64,000 bases of DNA from Rhynchospora pubera (lineage: Eukaryota; Streptophyta; Magnoliopsida; Poales; Cyperaceae): positions 190,457,742 through 190,521,741 of the forward strand of contig CM051460.1 of assembly GCA_028095005.1 (NCBI GenBank), read 5' to 3'. The notes under the pieces are model-generated. The model had not been told where the DNA came from. It worked only from the letters and a program-made list of their open reading frames with translations, and ran no database searches. Position numbers and translations under genes: made by a program. Positions 59,389 through 64,000 of this stretch are shown here, piece after piece. Each line of letters starts with the position of its first letter. Within the stretch, counting starts at the first letter, position 1.

Positions 59389-62300
59389 CTAGCGATCCCA
59401 TCCAGATGGTCGTTTTCTCTCCCTTGTTCTTTCCCTTGAGCTGCACATCACCCACAAAATTTAAAGGTAGCCATGTTAGGCAGAAAAAAAAAAAAAAAAA
59501 GGAAAATTAAAAAACTGTACAGTGAGCACATGAGTTACATTCTCACCTTGACAAGTGCCAAGTGTAAGTGTAAGGTAACCTGATCACAAGTCAGAAACTA
59601 ACTGGCATGTTTCAACAAATTAGCTCCTTTTTCATATTTTTAAATCCCAATTAAGCCTTAGTCCTCAATTGTGTCATTGGAAACCCAAAAGTAAAGAATA
59701 AATTTATGGAAAACTAGAGGTGTCCAAACCCCAATCAGGATCTAAGACTGTGCACTGGCTCAAAAAAGTTTCAAAACTGATACTTTAGCTTTAGCCAACT
59801 GCATACAAATAAAACTGTTCAAGAACAACATAATATCATCAAACATTATAGTAAACCCTTGTTGCAGCTTAAAAACAACCATTCAACTCAATATGCTGTC
59901 AATCTTAAAGAAAATAATTCAATATTGGGAACTTCTACCCAAAAAGCGGACTAACCTGTCATTACTTCTACTTCCATTTTCACTTGACGAGCCTATCCCA
60001 GGTGGTGGAACAATGGTAGCCACAGGTGGTGCCTTGTGAGCCTCACCACCAATAGTACCACCTGAAACAAACCCACGTAATGCTGGCCTGGCAGTAGGAA
60101 CAACCCCAGCAGAACTGCCCTGAGAGTTCGTCGATGCAGAGACAAAGCTGCTGCGGAACTGCTGCATCATGCCGGTCTTCAGTGAATTGGTGACTGATGA
60201 TCGGTTTGCACTCGATTGGGATGGTGGAGCACTAGATGGTCCATCAGCATTGTAGCCGATCCCAAGACCAAAGTCAACACCACGGACACCCCGGCCACCT
60301 CCACCACCTTTTCCCCTGCCACCTTTCTTGCTTCCTGAAGGATTATTTTATGTTATTATGTTTAAATTGTTCTTTCTAAGAAAGCAATGAACAAAGAAAA
60401 TTTCAACCCAACAAAAAAATTGAAAGAGAAGTAGAGATAATATTCATTGGTATCTTAGTATGAACATGCCTTTTCTAGAGTCCCGTCTTGATCTGAACCT
60501 CGAGTCCTACAATTCAAGAGAAAACAAACAGACAAGTTAGTAAATATTTGTCTGCACTAAAATCAAATAATACTTAAGAGATCTACTAAACATATAATAC
60601 AATAAAAGAGTGCTAGAAATATAATTATTTTGAAATTCTAGTCAACAGATTTTTGTTGTAAGCAAAATATAAAACAACCCGCAAAAGAGGTCCAATACAT
60701 GAAAATCTCACCTTCATAGCGAGATTCATCAGCTCAACTGAGACATCTTGACCAGCTGCAATTAAACTATTTACCAATTCACCAGCAAATCTTGCCTCTT
60801 TCTGAGTAATAAGAGTGTAAGCTGTACCGTCCTTGTCCCCAGCACGACCGGTACGTCCAACTCTATGCACATGTGTGTCCATATCTCTAGCAATGTCGAA
60901 GTTCACCACTGACTTAATAGATTTTATATCAAGTCCACGTGCTGCCACATCAGTGGCAACTAGAACATGGTATGTGCCTGCCTTAAATTTTTTTAATGTT
61001 TCAGTTCTCGAAGCCTGATCCTTGTCACCATGAAGAGCCGCAACCCGAAACCCCTTCTGGTTCAATTGGGTTTCTATCTCATCAACAGTGGCCTTTTTGG
61101 ATGCGAAAACAAGAACATCTCCTTCATCTATCAATTGGGGTAGATTTTCAAGTAACCAAGGCATCTTTTCAGCATCAGAAGGGATTACATGTACCAGCTG
61201 CTTAATATCCTCATTTGCCATACCGACCTCACCAACTGTTACCCTAATTGGGTCAGTTAGTATCTCTCTGGCCAATCTCTCAACTTTATATGGCATAGTG
61301 GCTGAAAATAACAATGTCTGACGATCAGGCCTGATCTGACCCACAATTGACCGGACCTGTGGTTCAAACCCAAGATCAAACATGCGATCAGCCTCATCAA
61401 GCACCAAATAAGTTGCCCTTAACATCTTCAGAGCCTTCATTTTTAAAAGATCAATCAACCTCCCAGGAGTAGCAACTATTATTTCGCAACCAGCTTTAAG
61501 TTCTTTGAACTGTTCATGCTTAGAAGCACCACCATACACAGCTGATACCTTAATGTTATAAGGTTTTGAAAACTTTTTGGCTTCTAGATAAATCTGATGT
61601 GCCAATTCCCTTGTTGGAGCACAAATTACACCAATTGGACCCTCTTCTTTTCCTAATTCAGGTTGGTCCATGATGTGCTCTATCATAGGCAGTACAAAAG
61701 CTGCAGTTTTACCAGACCCTGTTTTTGCAATCCCAATTATATCTCTTCCAGATAGAACGATGGGTAGTGCTTGGCACTGTATTGGTGTTGGTTTTTCATA
61801 TCCTTGTTTAGCGATGGCACTCATTAAGGGAGCTGCAAACCCACAGTCTTCAAAGAGCTTTATCGGTTTGGGTACATCAAAGCCTGAAACACGTAAGGCT
61901 AATGTTCTTCTGTAGTCTGCCACATCCTGCTCACTCATTCCTGCATAGGCAATAAAGCGTGTTAATAACAGAAGAAAATTAGCAAAATCTTCATTTTTAT
62001 TTGACGTCTACATGCTTTTATCATTGTTTATCAAGACGGAAGTTTACTGTTTTCACAAAGTACAGTGCCTGTAGCTGTAAGACCATAAAATAAAGATTTC
62101 CACAAGAATCATCAAAAGGCCAGGATCCAATTAGCAAAGCTACAAGTATGAAAGAACTAGAAAATGAAAGTAATTTAACAAGAACAGGTTGACCCAAAAA
62201 AATTTCTAAATCTAGGGATTCAACTACTAAAATGAATAATAAATGGATGAGGTCCAGTTTACCTGAGATAGAGGGTTTCTCTTCATAGAAGTCCTTACTA

Positions 62301-63097
62301 AATGGTTCATAATCAATTGTACTGTGATCCAGAGCTGGAATCGGTTCAATCTTTCTCTTATCCACCACAATGGGGTTATCGTCAGAATCATAGTCAACCA
62401 TGCCAGCATCCACAGCTTTGGCTGCAGCATACACCTCCTCGTCAGATCCGTATCCGGCATGCAATGCATCAGCTGCCAATGTCAATGCTACATCCTTCTT
62501 TGCATGAAGAAAACTCTCCATTGCATCATCTTCTTCATCCTCTTCTTTGTACTTGTCAATCTGTACAGATAATCAAACAGTACAAACATGAATTAAGAAA
62601 AGAGAGATCACTACAAGCTGCACTATGAACAGTACAACCCATGTTAGTTTCTACACTTAATTGTCATCTAATTAAGTGATTAATTCAAGCTTCACATCAG
62701 TTAAAAAGTGTTTAATGTTACCAAAGGTCACTAAAAACCTAAAAGAAAAAAAAGGGAAAAAAAAACAAAGAAACAATCGTGTGTAAGTGTGATTATTCAG
62801 CTAAAAAACCTTCTGATTGGAAGGAGGCGGAGCAGGAGCTTTACTGATCTCATCATTAATTCCTTCCATAAAAGCATCAAGCGGGTCGATCTCGCCGTCG
62901 TCAGCAGCAGACGTGGCGTGATGCGATTCGCTCCCCTCAGGCTGGTCGTACTCGATGTTATCTAAGTCGGCATCCTCGTGGTTGTCGTCGGAAGAAGGCA
63001 TGTAGAGGCGCTGCGGCGCCTGCGGGCGGTCGAAGTTGTGCTTCGCCTGTCGGTTCAACCCGAAACCCTCGAACCCGAACTTGCGCTTTGATGACAT
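59389..63097 (-). CDS. RH24: DEAD-box RNA helicase, RH24-like
   Basis: This is an ATP-dependent RNA helicase of the DDX42-like plant RH24 group, probably nuclear and linked to spliceosome function by homology. Six exons on the minus strand: 63097-62810, 62560-62263, 61940-60712, 60506-60470, 60334-59956, 59440-59389. They give 760 residues, the length I recall for Arabidopsis RH24. The N-terminus MSSKRKFGFEGFGLNRQ and an acidic stretch precede the helicase core. The core has a Q motif near 245-255, AKTGSGKT (267-274), PTRELAHQ, DEAD (377-380), SAT (408-410), ATDVAARGLDI and HRVGRTGR (about 554-561), all intact. A Gly/Lys-rich segment and the tail ERKRPSGWDR follow. The frame is open upstream to an ATG at 63175, but family comparison favours 63097. 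The intron after exon 4 begins with GC, not GT. Confidence 0.95.
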
Positions 63098-63486
63098 GGA
63101 TGGAGCAGGAGGAGGAGGGAGGGAGTTAAATAGAGATTTCAGTGGAGGGAGGTAGTGAGGATTGTTTAGAGACACGGGGGGAGAAGGAAGCAGAGCTGCG
63201 GGACTGTCATGCTGTCATGGAGGCGGGGATAAGACCGGGAAAGAGAAACCGGCTCGCTCCGATTTTGGGGCGGTTAGTTGACTGCTCGAGACTCGAGAGG
63301 TAGTCGCGGGGAGTCGGGAGTCGGGACTCGCGAAGATGTGAGTCTGGCTCAGAAGCCCAGACTCCCAGTCCAGGAAATTGATCAATATGGATTTATTTGG
63401 GTTATGTCAATTTGGGTGGAGTGGGCTAATAGACTCAAAATTTCAAGTTTTTTACTTCGAATAAATCCGGGCTTGATGCCTGGTTC

Positions 63487-63706
63487 TAGGCCTGCAAACG
63501 GAATACTGTTTAGCCGTATTTCGTTTCGTTTTGTCCGGACTAAACTGTTAATGAAAAAATGAAACGATTTTGTCTGGTTTAGTGCAAAGATTAACGAAAC
63601 AATGAAACAGTTTCGTCAATTTCGTAAATTTCGATCGTTTCGTCCTTGCGAAATGGTTAATGAAATTGAAGGTCAGTTTCACCGCTTCACACGTTATGCA
63701 GGCCTA
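63487..63706. mobile_element. hAT-type MITE upstream of the helicase gene
   Basis: 220 bp, ends TAGGCCTGCAAACGG and, as reverse complement, TAGGCCTGCATAACG. Flanks CCTGGTTC and GCTCGTTC match at 6 of 8 positions, a decayed target duplication. The interior has the family's CGTTTCG and GAAACGA words. It lies about 390 bp upstream of the RH24-like start codon. Confidence 0.8.
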
Positions 63707-64000
63707 GCTCGTTCCGCACTTCCCATCAATCGGGTCGCTTTTTTTTTATTTAATAAGTGTGGCCGCGCGGGCTAGGTTCAGTTCTGAACTTCTGATGTTT
63801 GAAATCATGCCCTAGATTGTCAATTGACAACAGGTCCGTCTTTCTTTCAAGAGCCGAATTCTAATAGTGTCGCAAGGAAGCTCAATATTAGGCAGACCAT
63901 AATGCAAAGTACAATGAGGTATCACGGTCCGCTTGGTAAGGGACAAGCAACGGCATGGGAAAGCCTAAATGTAACAAGCAATCACTCGTAAAATAAAAGA
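63707..64000. other. Right edge, nothing identified
   Basis: No gene or element can be supported in this terminal stretch. It is of moderate GC and has no open frame of note. Confidence 0.35.

Overview
The window is nuclear DNA of a flowering plant. It holds seven recognisable plant protein-coding genes with GT-AG introns, AT-rich intergenic DNA, and many plant transposon relics: MITEs, a Helitron, tRNA-derived SINEs and solo LTRs. The FLOWERING LOCUS T-like gene ends in a [12 protein letters not shown] tail, which is most familiar from monocots. A monocot or early-diverging angiosperm is therefore a reasonable guess, but the sequence does not settle the lineage. All exon models come from manual reading of splice sites and reading frame. 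No search or alignment program was run.

Layout. 1-4465: MITE and degenerate-repeat DNA. 4466-7355 (-): FERONIA-like CrRLK1L receptor kinase with an intron directly after the glycine loop. 9680-12702 (+): secreted or membrane-anchored DOMON/ethylbenzene-dehydrogenase-type haem-domain protein in 8 exons, with a SINE in intron 2. 13540-17569 (+): Fip1-motif polyadenylation factor in 7 exons. 17570-32131: about 14.5 kb of nested transposon relics, including two solo LTRs (3.8 and 1.0 kb), foldback elements and a 1.0-kb palindromic Mutator-type element. 32132-41115 (+): HCF107-like chloroplast HAT/TPR RNA-stability protein in 8 exons. Its 5.3-kb sixth intron took up two foldback MITEs and a 3.6-kb Helitron in one (TA)n tract. 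41814-43466 (-): small DUF7787-type gene whose first exon is split by a 688-bp solo LTR. 43500-55000: gene-free, with an AT-repeat array, Mutator and hAT MITEs and four SINEs. 55126-57527 (+): FT-like PEBP gene with the standard 4-exon structure but altered florigen-determining residues. 59389-63097 (-): DEAD-box helicase of the RH24 type in 6 exons, with one GC-AG intron. 63487-63706: another hAT MITE.

The genes do not form a pathway. They are an ordinary mix of housekeeping functions (RNA helicase, 3'-end processing, plastid RNA stability) with a receptor kinase and a flowering-time-type gene. The most notable points are the FT-like protein with Thr85, Glu134 and Pro140, the solo LTR with exact 5-bp target duplication inside a coding exon, and a hAT MITE that separates a likely branch point from its 3' splice site. 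No intact transposase, reverse transcriptase or retrotransposon coding region was found, so every transposable element seen here is non-autonomous or a remnant.
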